Shown here piece by piece: positions 38,458 through 46,806 of a stretch of 64,000 nucleotides of DNA. The DNA lies in contig NZ_JAHPIV010000002.1 of the NCBI RefSeq assembly GCF_019039105.1, forward strand, positions 62,001-126,000. The letters run 5' to 3'. Position 1 is the first letter of the stretch; every line of letters starts with the position of its first letter. Under the pieces are notes generated by a model. The model was given only the letters and a program-made list of their open reading frames with translations, had not been told where the DNA came from and ran no database searches. This DNA comes from Desertibacillus haloalkaliphilus. Lineage in GTDB: Bacteria > Bacillota > Bacilli > Bacillales > KJ1-10-99. Position numbers and translations under genes: made by a program.

Positions 38458-39747
38458 ATGGAAGTTACTTTGGCCTTTATCATTTTTACGATCAGTTATA
38501 TTATCATTATTAGTGAAAAGTTGAACCGTGCTCTTGTTGCCTGTCTTGGTGGGGTCATGATGCTATTTGTCGGTGTGATTGATTTAGATGCCGCCTTTTT
38601 GCAACATATCGATTGGCATACGATCACACTTTTGTTAGCGATGATGATCCTCGTATCAATTACGAGTCAAAGTGGGGCATTTGAATACATAGCGGTAACC
38701 GTGGCGAAGCAAGTTAAAGGAAAACCGGTTCCTTTACTTATTTTTTTGTCGATCTTAACAGCAGTCGGTTCTGCTTTTTTAAATAACGTGACAACTGTAC
38801 TCTTGATTGTACCGATCGTTTTAACCTTAACCCGAATGCTTGAAATGAATGCTGTCCCATTTTTGCTTACCATTATTCTTGCCTCTAATATAGGTGGTAC
38901 TGCGACGTTAATTGGTGATCCTCCAAACCTGATGATTGGTCAAGCTGTTGAACATCTTAGTTTTAATGATTTTTTATTTCATTTAGGTCCGGTTGTTTTG
39001 TTTATCTTTATCGTCATTTTAACAGGTTTAGTCATGTATTATCGAAATTCACTAAAAGTAACGACAGAAAACCAAATGAGGTTACTAGCGATTGAGCCAA
39101 AGTCTTATTTAAAGCACAAGCCGTTATTAATTAAGTCAGTATCAGTTCTCGCTGTCACGACGTTCGGATTTATTATTCAGCCATTATTAAAGGTTGAATT
39201 AACGAGTATTGCGATGGCAGGTGCATTACTTTTAATGTTGTTAACGCATCAAGAACAAAATATTGAGGAAGTATTTAAGTCGGTCGAGTGGGTGACATTG
39301 TTTTTCTTTGTTGGTCTTTTTATGCTTGTTGGTGGATTAAAAGATGTCGGGATTATCGATGAAATTGCAAAATCGATTATATATTATACAGATGGAGATT
39401 TACCAAAAACATCAATCTTCATCTTGTGGAGTTCGGGAATACTTTCCGGTTTTGTTGATAATATCCCCTTTGTAGCGGCAATGATTCCTGTCATATTAGA
39501 ATTTGAAAATTATGGTATGACGAATTTAGACCCTTTATGGTGGGCACTTGCATTAGGAGCTTGTCTCGGTGGGAATGGAACATTAATCGGTGCGACAGCG
39601 AATGTGATTGTCGCTGGGCTTGCAATGAAAGCCAAGCAACCGTTTAGTTACATGGAGTTTCTAAAGGTAGGTGCTCCTGTTGCGCTCGTTTCGTTTATTA
39701 TTTCAACGGTTTATTTATATGTGAGGTACTTAATTCCATTTCACTAA
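38458..39747 (+). CDS. ArsB/NhaD family ion transporter
   Basis: A 429-residue membrane protein with 11-12 hydrophobic segments, of the ion-transporter superfamily containing ArsB and the Na+/H+ antiporter NhaD. Conserved signatures: SAFLNNVTTVLLIVPI near residues 104-119, ASNIGGTATLIGDPPNLMIG near 142-161, FVDNIPFVAAMIPVI and GGNGTLIGATANVI in the second half. The two-fold repeated Asn/Gly loops are diagnostic. In an alkaliphile a sodium/proton antiporter role is attractive but anion (arsenite or organic acid) transport cannot be excluded. The gene has no equivalent in the B. subtilis neighbourhood and is flanked by palindromic elements. Confidence 0.82.
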   Translation: MEVTLAFIIFTISYIIIISEKLNRALVACLGGVMMLFVGVIDLDAAFLQHIDWHTITLLLAMMILVSITSQSGAFEYIAVTVAKQVKGKPVPLLIFLSILTAVGSAFLNNVTTVLLIVPIVLTLTRMLEMNAVPFLLTIILASNIGGTATLIGDPPNLMIGQAVEHLSFNDFLFHLGPVVLFIFIVILTGLVMYYRNSLKVTTENQMRLLAIEPKSYLKHKPLLIKSVSVLAVTTFGFIIQPLLKVELTSIAMAGALLLMLLTHQEQNIEEVFKSVEWVTLFFFVGLFMLVGGLKDVGIIDEIAKSIIYYTDGDLPKTSIFILWSSGILSGFVDNIPFVAAMIPVILEFENYGMTNLDPLWWALALGACLGGNGTLIGATANVIVAGLAMKAKQPFSYMEFLKVGAPVALVSFIISTVYLYVRYLIPFH

Positions 39748-39749
39748 AA

Positions 39750-39799
39750 AGAGGTTGGGGACAAAGGTTGGTTTTTTACCTTTTGCCCGAGCCTTTTTA
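39750..39799 (+). terminator. GGNTGGGGACAAAGG palindrome, terminator-like
   Basis: GAGGTTGGGGACAAAGG pairs imperfectly with CCTTTTGCCCGAGCCTT, followed by T-run, immediately after the transporter stop. Related in its arms (GGNTGGGACAAAAGG) to the elements at 41022 and 42479. Confidence 0.7.
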
Positions 39800-39906
39800 C
39801 TATGGAGTGATTTCCAAAAGCTGTAGGTCATGTTCTAACTGATTATGGTCAAACTAGGAATTAGACAAGCGATAAAGTAAACGAGGCAAGCGAGGAGGGA
39901 AAGAGG

Positions 39907-40566
39907 TTGGATTATGGAACAATGATATTACGAACATTATTGATTTATGTTATTATCCTTCTTGTTCTTCGCTTTATGGGGAAAAGAGAGATTGGTCAAT
40001 TATCGGTAATTGATTTTGTCGTAAGTATCATGATTGCAGAACTAGCTGTGATCTCGATTGAAAATACGGCCGCACCAATGTTAAATACGATTGTTCCCAT
40101 TCTTATTTTGTCGATCATTCAAATCACATTAGCTTATATCGGACTAAAAAGTGAAAAAATAAGAGATATAGTTGATGGAAAGCCATCGGTATTGATTAAC
40201 CAAGGAAAGATTGACGAAAATGAGATGCGAAAACAACGTTACAATTTCGACGATCTCCTCGTTCAACTCCGACAAAATAAAATTAGGAGTGTTTCTGACG
40301 TTGAATTTGCTATTCTAGAGCCATCTGGAAAGTTATCTGTGATTGAAAAGGAAGCTAAAACAAATGGAGAAGATAACCTACATAATTTCCTTCCTGTCCC
40401 TCTCATTCTAGATGGTGAGATCCAGCAACAACATCTAGAGAAAATTAATCAAACACAGTTATGGTTAAGGCAAGAACTAAGAAAGTTAGGTTATCGAGAT
40501 ATAAAAAAAATCTCCTATTGTTCAGTTGATAAAAATGGTTCCTTTTTTATAGATTTGGATGATTAA
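39907..40566 (+). CDS. DUF421/YetF family membrane protein (YrbG-like)
   Basis: A 219-residue protein with three N-terminal membrane helices (about 4-85; RLMGKREIGQLSVIDFVVSI-type segment FMGKREIGQLSVIDFVVSI) and a soluble alpha/beta C-terminal part containing ALLEPSGKLSV-like AILEPSGKLSVI. The YetF/YrbG family is membrane-associated in bacilli, and some members respond to sporulation or germination; activity unknown. TTG start behind GAGGAGGG. The position before spoVB corresponds to yrbG in B. subtilis. Confidence 0.83.
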   Translation: MDYGTMILRTLLIYVIILLVLRFMGKREIGQLSVIDFVVSIMIAELAVISIENTAAPMLNTIVPILILSIIQITLAYIGLKSEKIRDIVDGKPSVLINQGKIDENEMRKQRYNFDDLLVQLRQNKIRSVSDVEFAILEPSGKLSVIEKEAKTNGEDNLHNFLPVPLILDGEIQQQHLEKINQTQLWLRQELRKLGYRDIKKISYCSVDKNGSFFIDLDD

Positions 40567-40679
40567 TCGTAGTGCTTACAATATAAATCCACAACTAATT
40601 TATGAGATCTAGACAGGCGTATAAGCAATGAGTGAAAAATGAAATAGGATATCATGAGACTTCTTAAAGGAGGCTTTTC

Positions 40680-41018
40680 ATGTCCTATACGACTTACTAT
40701 TATGACCTTTGTTGTAAACATCGTGGACAATTTGTCAAAATCCATGATCAAAGCGGTCACCTTTATCAAGGGAAAATTGTTGATGTAGATAGACAACATG
40801 TTTGGCTAGAACGAGAAGGTGCTGGGCCCTCGCGGAAAGCACCTAGCTTTGGTGGCTTTGGTTATGGGTTTTTTGGACCTTATGGCGGTGTAGGAGGCTA
40901 TCCAGGTTATGGTGGTTACCCAGGTTATGGCCGTTATGGATTTGGCTATGGTCGAACGTTTCCGGTTGCACTAGCTGCCATTGGGGGATTTGCTTTAGGT
41001 GCTGCCTTTTTCTGGTAA
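40680..41018 (+). CDS. Gly/Tyr-rich small protein, unknown function
   Basis: A 112-residue protein in three parts. Residues 1-47 are a compact, Cys-pair-containing domain (CCKHRGQFVKIHDQSGHLYQ, then GKIVDVDRQHVWLE), resembling a small beta-barrel that could be Sm-like. Residues 55-92 are Gly/Tyr/Pro repeats (GGYPGYGGYPGYGRYGFGYG). Residues 95-112 are a hydrophobic Ala/Gly segment. The ribosome site AAAGGAGG is perfect. Tyr/Gly-rich composition and sporulation-gene neighbours suggest a spore-surface or membrane-associated protein; this is inference. No family is recognised with confidence. Confidence 0.7.
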   Translation: MSYTTYYYDLCCKHRGQFVKIHDQSGHLYQGKIVDVDRQHVWLEREGAGPSRKAPSFGGFGYGFFGPYGGVGGYPGYGGYPGYGRYGFGYGRTFPVALAAIGGFALGAAFFW

Positions 41019-41021
41019 ATT

Positions 41022-41172
41022 GAGGGGCGGGACAAACCTACAATAGTGGCAATGACCACTTGCCACATGCCCGTTTGTGAGTCTCACAACGGGTTTTTAA
41101 AAGATGGTGGTGGCTACGCTCCTTGCTTCGAGGCTAGGATAAAAGGTAAAGCCAACCTTTTGTCCCAGCCTC
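41022..41172 (+). repeat. Multi-hairpin intergenic element
   Basis: The outer arms GAGGGGCGGGACAAA (41022) and TTTTGTCCCAGCCTC (to 41172) enclose three hairpins: GTGGCAA/TTGCCAC (41046-41066), CCCGT-TGTGA/TCACA-ACGGG (41070-41093, followed by five T, so a terminator by itself), and AAAAGG/CCTTTT (41141-41161). A 60-codon frame across it is judged non-coding. The arms match the shorter palindromes at 39750 and 42479. Confidence 0.65.
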
Positions 41173-41208
41173 TTTCTGCTTTCTTAGAAAATATATTTAA
41201 AAAATATC

Positions 41209-41236
41209 TTGAAATATTTTTTCGATAATGTAATAT
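41209..41236 (+). promoter_or_regulatory. Possible promoter of the symporter gene
   Basis: TTGAAA (41209-41214), 16-base spacer, TAATAT (41231-41236), about 55 bases before the ATG. Confidence 0.4.
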
Positions 41237-41290
41237 TGTAAGAAACAAATGTGCACTGTAAACAGACACTAAAAAAGTGAGGGGAAAAAA

Positions 41291-42439
41291 ATGAAGTTAA
41301 TACTTAAATTACTTGTGGGGATCATAGCAGGTATTCTTATAGGATTAGTTGGGCCTGAATTCATCGTTAGGCTAATGATTACAATAAAGACGGTGTTTGG
41401 AAGTTTTATTGGCTTTATTATTCCATTTATTATTTTATTTTTCATAGCTTCTGGTGTCGCTGGATTAGGTCAGCGCTCAGGAGGTCTTGTTGGAAAAACG
41501 GTTGGTGTTGCATACTTGTCAACCTTCTTGGCAGGGATCGTCGCATTTTTTGTGGCTAGCATCATCATCCCAAATATATCTAGTGGATATCAATCAATTG
41601 AGGAAGGGACGGCGGCGTTAGAGCCTCTTTTAAATATTGAATTCACACCACTTATGGGAGTTGTAACAGCGCTCATTACAGCTTTTGTATTTGGAATAGG
41701 TGTAGCGAAAACAGGTAGCGCGACATTAAAGTCAATGTTCGATGAAGGTAAAAAAATCATCGATTTAGTCATTTCAAAGATTATCATTCCTTTTTTACCA
41801 TTGTACATCGCAGGGATTTTTGCTGAGCTTGCTTATGAAGGAACTGTTTTTGAAACTTTAAAAGTGTTCGGTGTTGTCTTAGTTCTAGCGATTTGTACTC
41901 ATTGGCTATGGATCATCATTCAGTACATCACAGCTGGTTCAATTAGCAAACGAAATCCATTCCAATTATTAAAAAATATGTTGCCTGCTTATTTTACAGC
42001 GCTCGGAACAATGAGTAGTGCAGCGACAATTCCTGTGACATTACGTTCAACGAAACAAAACCGTGTGAAGGAAGATATTGCAAACTTTGTTGTACCGTTA
42101 TCAGCAAACATTCATTTATCTGGAAGTGTGATTACAATCGTTACTTGTACGGTTGCGGTAATGACCTTAACACCAGAATTAGCCATGCCAAGCTTTACAC
42201 AAATGATTCCGTTTATCCTTATGCTTGGTGTGATCATGGTGGCAGCGCCGGGTGTTCCTGGGGGAGCGATTATGGCAGCGACCGGGGTCTTAATGACGAT
42301 GTTTGGGTTTAATGAGGCAGCCATTGGCTTAATGATTGCATTATATATGGCCCAAGATAGTTTTGGAACGGCGACAAACGTCACTGGGGACGGAGCCATT
42401 TCTGTCATTGTTGACCAAGTATCAGAAAAAAGTAAATAA
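41291..42439 (+). CDS. Dicarboxylate/amino acid:cation symporter (DAACS family)
   Basis: A 382-residue membrane transporter of the glutamate/dicarboxylate:cation (SLC1-like) family, about eight transmembrane segments plus re-entrant loops. Visible family signatures: a serine-rich re-entrant loop (LGTMSSAATIPVTLRS) and the late NMDGT-equivalent region VPLSANIHLSGSVI; PGVPGGAIMAATGVL and QDSFGTATNVTGDGA are helical hairpin 2 and TM8 blocks. The N-terminus is short compared with GltP. Probable substrate is glutamate/aspartate, serine/threonine or a C4-dicarboxylate with Na+ or H+. Not in this place in B. subtilis, and flanked by repeat elements, suggesting an inserted gene. Confidence 0.83.
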   Translation: MKLILKLLVGIIAGILIGLVGPEFIVRLMITIKTVFGSFIGFIIPFIILFFIASGVAGLGQRSGGLVGKTVGVAYLSTFLAGIVAFFVASIIIPNISSGYQSIEEGTAALEPLLNIEFTPLMGVVTALITAFVFGIGVAKTGSATLKSMFDEGKKIIDLVISKIIIPFLPLYIAGIFAELAYEGTVFETLKVFGVVLVLAICTHWLWIIIQYITAGSISKRNPFQLLKNMLPAYFTALGTMSSAATIPVTLRSTKQNRVKEDIANFVVPLSANIHLSGSVITIVTCTVAVMTLTPELAMPSFTQMIPFILMLGVIMVAAPGVPGGAIMAATGVLMTMFGFNEAAIGLMIALYMAQDSFGTATNVTGDGAISVIVDQVSEKSK

Positions 42440-42478
42440 AGTAGAAGAGGACAAGCAACACTTCTATCGTATGTTTTT

Positions 42479-42524
42479 GGGCTGGATGAAACAGTAAAAT
42501 CAACTGTTTTGTCCAGCCTTTTTC
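42479..42524 (+). terminator. Terminator after the symporter gene
   Basis: GGCTGGATGAAACAG (42480-42494) pairs with CTGTTTTGTCCAGCC (42504-42518), followed by TTTTT. Confidence 0.85.
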
Positions 42525-42540
42525 GTACCTTTTTACAATA

Positions 42541-42737
42541 GGCTCTGTTATTGTTGAATGTTGATATTGGGCTCATTTTATGGGAGATATGAATGAAATC
42601 CTATGAGAAAATAAATTTTCTCCATGATTTTATTCATATCTTCCAACCTTTCAGTACCTGAAAGGCGTGCGAAACTAAGGTTTCGCACGAAATGAGCCCA
42701 ATATCAACGACCATCAACACTAAACTTTAACACAGCC
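42541..42737. mobile_element. 197-bp palindromic MITE-like element with cloverleaf fold
   Basis: Terminal repeats GGCTCTGTTA (42541) and TAACACAGCC (to 42737) are followed inward by a perfect 19-bp inverted repeat (42560-42578 with 42690-42708). Between these arms are three abutting hairpins: 42583-42644 (about 18-bp stem capped by GAGAAAA/TTTTCTC), 42647-42665 (CCTTTCAG/CTGAAAGG) and 42666-42689 (CGTGCGAAAC/GTTTCGCACG). Ends beginning GGCTCTGTT are reminiscent of insertion-sequence termini. There is no coding capacity and no obvious target duplication. Lies in the 363-base gap before the SDR gene. Confidence 0.7.
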
Positions 42738-42802
42738 TTAAATAAAAGTTTAAGAACCGCTTATACTAATCGTAGGAATCTAGAGTGAAGGAGGCATCAT
42801 TT

Positions 42803-43669
42803 TTGGATAAACGATCATATCCCATCAGTCAACCACCGCAACATCAAGATCAGCAACCGGGAATTGAATCAAACATGGTTCCGCTTCCGATGTATGAGAA
42901 GCCAACGTACCAAGGAAGTGGGAAATTACAAAATAAAGTAGCGTTACTGACAGGAGGAGATAGTGGCATTGGCCGTGCCGTAGCGGTTGCTTTTGCTAAA
43001 GAAGGTGCAGATGTTGTGATTTCGTATTTAAATGAACATGAGGATGCAGCAGAAACGAAACGACAAGTAGAGGAGGAGGGGAGGACGTGTTTACTCGTTA
43101 GCGGTGATATCGGTGAGGAGTCTTTTTGTGAGCAATTGGTTCAAGCGACCATTGACCAATATGGAAAAGTGGATGTGTTAATTAATAACGCAGCAGAACA
43201 GCATCCGCAAGCTGGAATTGATATGATTAGTGCCGAACAGCTAGAACGAACGTTTCGTACCAATGTTTTTGCGCCCTTTTATCTGATCAAAGCTGCGATC
43301 CCCTATCTAAAACCAGGGAGCTCAATTATTAATACGGCCTCAGTGACTGCTTACAAAGGCAACAAGCAGCTGATTGATTATTCAGCAACAAAAGGAGCAC
43401 TTGTATCTCTGACACGGTCTTTATCAGAATCGTTAGCTGGACAAGGAATTCGTGTCAACGGTGTTGCGCCTGGGCCCATTTGGACGCCATTGATTCCATC
43501 CACTTTTTCGAGTGAAGATGTTGCTTCGTTTGGTCAAAACACAGCGATGATGCGAGCAGGACAACCAGAAGAATTAGCGCCGAGTTACGTATTTTTAGCC
43601 TCTGATGATTCTTCATATATGTCCGGCCAAATGATCCATGTCAACGGAGGCGAAATTGTTAACGGGTAG
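42803..43669 (+). CDS. SDR family oxidoreductase, general-stress type (YdaD/YhxC-like)
   Basis: A 288-residue short-chain dehydrogenase with an N-terminal extension (about 40 residues, PPQHQDQQPG) before the Rossmann fold, as in B. subtilis YdaD/GS39. Cofactor motif TGGDSGIGRAVA (about 48-59), NNAAEQ, catalytic Ser in NTASVTAYKG, and YSATKGA (Tyr-x-x-x-Lys). The Gly-rich motif and downstream pattern fit NAD(P)H use; substrate unknown. TTG start behind AAGGAGG is chosen over an in-frame GTG that overlaps that site. A GTTTAA lies upstream but no matching sigma-B -10 was found. Confidence 0.83.
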   Translation: MDKRSYPISQPPQHQDQQPGIESNMVPLPMYEKPTYQGSGKLQNKVALLTGGDSGIGRAVAVAFAKEGADVVISYLNEHEDAAETKRQVEEEGRTCLLVSGDIGEESFCEQLVQATIDQYGKVDVLINNAAEQHPQAGIDMISAEQLERTFRTNVFAPFYLIKAAIPYLKPGSSIINTASVTAYKGNKQLIDYSATKGALVSLTRSLSESLAGQGIRVNGVAPGPIWTPLIPSTFSSEDVASFGQNTAMMRAGQPEELAPSYVFLASDDSSYMSGQMIHVNGGEIVNG

Positions 43670-43720
43670 TATGAAAATAAAAAAGCAACCCAAAAAAGGG
43701 TAGCGACTTTGTCATTTGTT

Positions 43721-43770
43721 CTGGGGATGTCCCATAAGGTAGGAACCACACCTTTTTGAGACATCCCCAG
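43721..43770. repeat. GGATGTCCC palindrome between the SDR gene and spoVB
   Basis: CTGGGGATGTC and GACATCCCCAG are perfect outer arms, with AAGGT/ACCTTT continuing inward. It probably terminates both convergent genes. Confidence 0.78.
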
Positions 43771-43777
43771 TATCATT

Positions 43778-45346
43778 TTATTTTCTAATGAACAGCGATA
43801 AGAACTTACCGATAAAGGGAACACGGTTGATCTCTTCCTTTTTAATTAAGCCCAGGACAAGTAATAAAAGTCCGTAGACGATCGCAGTGATTGTAATTGA
43901 AATAATTGTACGTGGTAATAGTTGTATCGTTTCAAAGGAAAATTCGTATAAAACGTATCCTGTAATTGTTGTAATCGCCATCGTTATAACGACCTTAAGT
44001 AAGTCGCGTATGTTTAAAGTGAAACCAATCGATTTAACGACAGTCGCAAAGTGTAGCAATGTGACCAATACAATCCCAATGACAATGGCAAGGGCGGCCC
44101 CCATAATCCCGAGTTCCGGTCGTGTCGCGAGGGCGAAGATGGCGGCAATTTTGACGATTGCTCCAATAAAACTATTCATCATCGCTGCTTTAGCTAGATT
44201 AAGTGCCTGTAGTGTCGCTTGCAATGGTCCTTGGAAGTATAGGAAGATACTAAATGGAGCCATTACTTTTAAGTAAGATGCGACCGTTGGTTCATTATAC
44301 ATCAGGTCCATGATTGGTACGGCAAATACATATAAAACAACAATCGAAATTCCTCCAGAAATAAGGGCTAACCGTAACGCCTGCCCGAGACGGTGGTGAA
44401 TCGTTGCATAGTGCTTCATTGCCGCTGCCTCACTAATGGCTGGGACGAGCGAAACGGAAAGTGAGTATGTGATAAATGTCGGTAAATACAGTAACGGGAT
44501 CGCAAAACCTGAAAGTTCTCCATATTGAGTTGTAGCAACCGCTGTTGCCACACCGGCAATGGCGAGACTTTGTGCAACGACGATCGGCTCAAAGAAAAAG
44601 GTAATAGATCCGATGAGACGACTCCCTGTCGTTGGCAATGCTATGGCCATAAGGTCTTGGAAGGTCTTTTTTCCTTGTTTTAGGAAGTCGAAAAAACCGC
44701 GGCGAATTCGAATTCTTTTCTTCGCTTTGAACATGCAGATCATAAAAATGAGCGAGGCGAGCTCGCCAATAACAACTGAGATCATGGCACCAGCAGCTGC
44801 ATATTCAACACCGTATGGTAAAAATGCTGATGTGAAAACAGCAACGAGGGTAATTCGAATGACTTGTTCGATCACTTGTGAATAAGCTGTCGGTCTCATA
44901 TTTTGTCGCCCTTGAAAATAACCACGTAATACTGACGACAAGGCAACAATAGGTACGATTGGTGCAATCGCAATGAGTGGATAGTAGGCTCGTTCGTCTG
45001 TCAGTAAAGTCTCTGCTATAATGGGTGCAAATGCAATCATTCCAAATGTGAATACGAGACTTAATATGCCAGTAACAGTAAGGGAGACAACGAGAATGCG
45101 TTTGATTTTTCGACGGTCTGCGATAGCTTCAGCTTCTGCTACTAATTTTGAGATAGCTACCGGTAAGCCAAGCTGAGTTAGTGTGATGATGAGCAGAAGC
45201 GTTGGGACAGCCATCATATAAAGGCCGACGCCTTCAGCTCCCATGATTCTGGCGACGACAATTTTGTTTATGAAGCCAAGGATGCGTGTGATCAGTCCAG
45301 CTATAATTAAAATTAACGTACCCTGGAGAAAAGTTTGTTTTGACAT
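43778..45346 (-). CDS. spoVB: Stage V sporulation protein B
   Basis: A 522-residue MOP/MviN-like flippase with about 14 transmembrane helices, needed for spore cortex synthesis in B. subtilis, presumably moving a lipid-linked precursor. Start MSKQTFLQGTLILIIAGLITRILGFI is the conserved opening; YMMAVPTLLLIITLTQLGLPVAISKLVAEA and RGYFQGRQNMRPTAYSQVIEQ are SpoVB signatures. On the reverse strand, divergent from popT. Order yrbG-like gene ... spoVB ... comN corresponds to B. subtilis apart from inserted genes. Confidence 0.92.
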   Translation of the reverse strand: MSKQTFLQGTLILIIAGLITRILGFINKIVVARIMGAEGVGLYMMAVPTLLLIITLTQLGLPVAISKLVAEAEAIADRRKIKRILVVSLTVTGILSLVFTFGMIAFAPIIAETLLTDERAYYPLIAIAPIVPIVALSSVLRGYFQGRQNMRPTAYSQVIEQVIRITLVAVFTSAFLPYGVEYAAAGAMISVVIGELASLIFMICMFKAKKRIRIRRGFFDFLKQGKKTFQDLMAIALPTTGSRLIGSITFFFEPIVVAQSLAIAGVATAVATTQYGELSGFAIPLLYLPTFITYSLSVSLVPAISEAAAMKHYATIHHRLGQALRLALISGGISIVVLYVFAVPIMDLMYNEPTVASYLKVMAPFSIFLYFQGPLQATLQALNLAKAAMMNSFIGAIVKIAAIFALATRPELGIMGAALAIVIGIVLVTLLHFATVVKSIGFTLNIRDLLKVVITMAITTITGYVLYEFSFETIQLLPRTIISITITAIVYGLLLLVLGLIKKEEINRVPFIGKFLSLFIRK

Positions 45347-45530
45347 GTACGCCCCTACTTTCTAAAAAAATGATGGATATTTTCCACAATTATTTATATG
45401 CTTATTAGGGGGCCAAGCATGACAAGTAGTTACTGAAAGAGAATAATTCAGTAAGAATCCTGGATGTTTGCTACATTGGCGCATGGCTCTTGGATGGATC
45501 ATTGTAATGATAGAAAAAAGGAGTACAACT

Positions 45531-46352
45531 ATGTTTGAATGGAAAAATATTTTACGTGGCATGATGATAGGGGCTTCAGATCTTGTTCCAGGTGTAAGTG
45601 GGGGGACGATTGGGGTCATTCTTGGCATTTATGATCGATTAATTGAGGCCATTAGTGGCTTTTTTAGTAGGAGGTGGAAGCAGTATCTAGGTTTTCTTAT
45701 TCCATTAGGAATTGGAGCGGTTCTAGCGATCCTCCTTTTAAGCCGTTTAATCAAATGGTTATTGGAGTTCTATCCACAACCTACCTATTTTCTTTTTCTT
45801 GGTTTAATAGCCGGGATTGTACCTTATTTATTACGTCAAGTAGACTATAAAAATAACTTTCGTTTGCATCATTATTTTGTTTTACTTCTTGCTGGGGCAT
45901 TGATTGCCTCAACATTGTTTTTTAGGCAGAGTGATGAGTCGATGGTGATTGAGACGTTGAATACTTCATCTGCTCTTCTGTTGTTTTTCTCGGGCTGGAT
46001 TGCTAGTATGTCGATGCTTTTACCGGGGTTGAGTGGATCATTTGTCATGCTCTTATTAGGGGTGTATGCAACGGTTATTAATGCGCTAGCGACTTTAAAT
46101 CTACCTATTATATTTGTTGTCGGGTGTGGAGTAGCTGTAGGCTTAGTCATTAGTAGTAAGTTAATACGGATGCTTTTGAAGACAATGCCGGTGTTTACGT
46201 ATGCAGCGATCATTGGGATGGTGATCGGCTCCGTTTTTGTGATTTTTCCTGGAATCGAACAAAATATCTTGCTCTTGATCATTAGCCTACTGACCTTTGT
46301 TGCTGGCTTTTATGTAGCAACTTTCTTTGGGAAAAATGAGATCGAGTCTTAA
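45531..46352 (+). CDS. popT: DUF368 family polyprenyl-phosphate transporter (PopT-like)
   Basis: A 273-residue membrane protein with about eight helices and the DUF368 signatures ASDLVPGVSGGTIGVILGIYDRLI (residues ~13-36) and a second inverted copy MLLPGLSGSFVMLLLGVY. DUF368 (PopT) proteins translocate undecaprenyl phosphate across the membrane for reuse in cell-envelope synthesis, and family members matter most at alkaline pH in the bacteria tested. ATG at 45531 follows AAAAGGAG; upstream in-frame codons lack a site. Divergent from spoVB, another probable lipid-carrier transporter. Confidence 0.87.
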   Translation: MFEWKNILRGMMIGASDLVPGVSGGTIGVILGIYDRLIEAISGFFSRRWKQYLGFLIPLGIGAVLAILLLSRLIKWLLEFYPQPTYFLFLGLIAGIVPYLLRQVDYKNNFRLHHYFVLLLAGALIASTLFFRQSDESMVIETLNTSSALLLFFSGWIASMSMLLPGLSGSFVMLLLGVYATVINALATLNLPIIFVVGCGVAVGLVISSKLIRMLLKTMPVFTYAAIIGMVIGSVFVIFPGIEQNILLLIISLLTFVAGFYVATFFGKNEIES

Positions 46353-46401
46353 AAGCTAGAATGTGATTAAGAATCAAAGAGAAGGGAGAGGAACGACTAC
46401 G

Positions 46402-46674
46402 ATGCAACAATTTGAAGTATGGAGAGAAGATGTTGAGCCAGCTTTGCAAAGCAAAGCTGACGAATTTCATTTTTTAGGTTATGATCGTACGAGTATAGAT
46501 GACATTTGGGACTGTGTATTGGCGAAGGTGAAGAAGAAAAAAACGCATATCCACCTTCATGAATTCGTTCATTATATTTTAACACTGAAACCGAATGAAT
46601 ATATGACGTGGTTAACAATTGAGGCTTATAAGGGTCCTGATTGGTTTGCAAGTGAAAAACCGATGACTCCGTAA
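46402..46674 (+). CDS. comN: Post-transcriptional regulator ComN (YrzD-like)
   Basis: A 90-residue protein of the ComN/YrzD family, which in B. subtilis promotes expression of comE mRNA and interacts with DivIVA. Sequence blocks DDIWDCVLAKVKKK, HLHEFVHYILTLKPNEYMTWLTIEAYKGPDWF are characteristic. ATG at 46402 with GGGAGAGG upstream (about ten bases). It lies just before secD, as yrzD does near secDF in B. subtilis. Confidence 0.82.
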   Translation: MQQFEVWREDVEPALQSKADEFHFLGYDRTSIDDIWDCVLAKVKKKKTHIHLHEFVHYILTLKPNEYMTWLTIEAYKGPDWFASEKPMTP

Positions 46675-46806
46675 ATATAAGTGAATGTTGTGAATGTTTA
46701 GCAGAAAATTGACAGGAAAAAACAATGGTCGCTATAATTGAAATATTGTGTTTTAAGTTTGTTTATATGGACAAGCGTTGGTGATTTTTTAAGGAGGCTT
46801 TTTAGA

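Noticed and set aside
41046-41228. 60-codon forward frame
   Set aside because: It lies across the multi-hairpin element and has no ribosome site; its codons are stem sequences.
42741-42790. Sigma-B promoter for the SDR gene (GTTTAA)
   Set aside because: GTTTAA is present but no GGGTAT-like -10 occurs at 12-15 bases.
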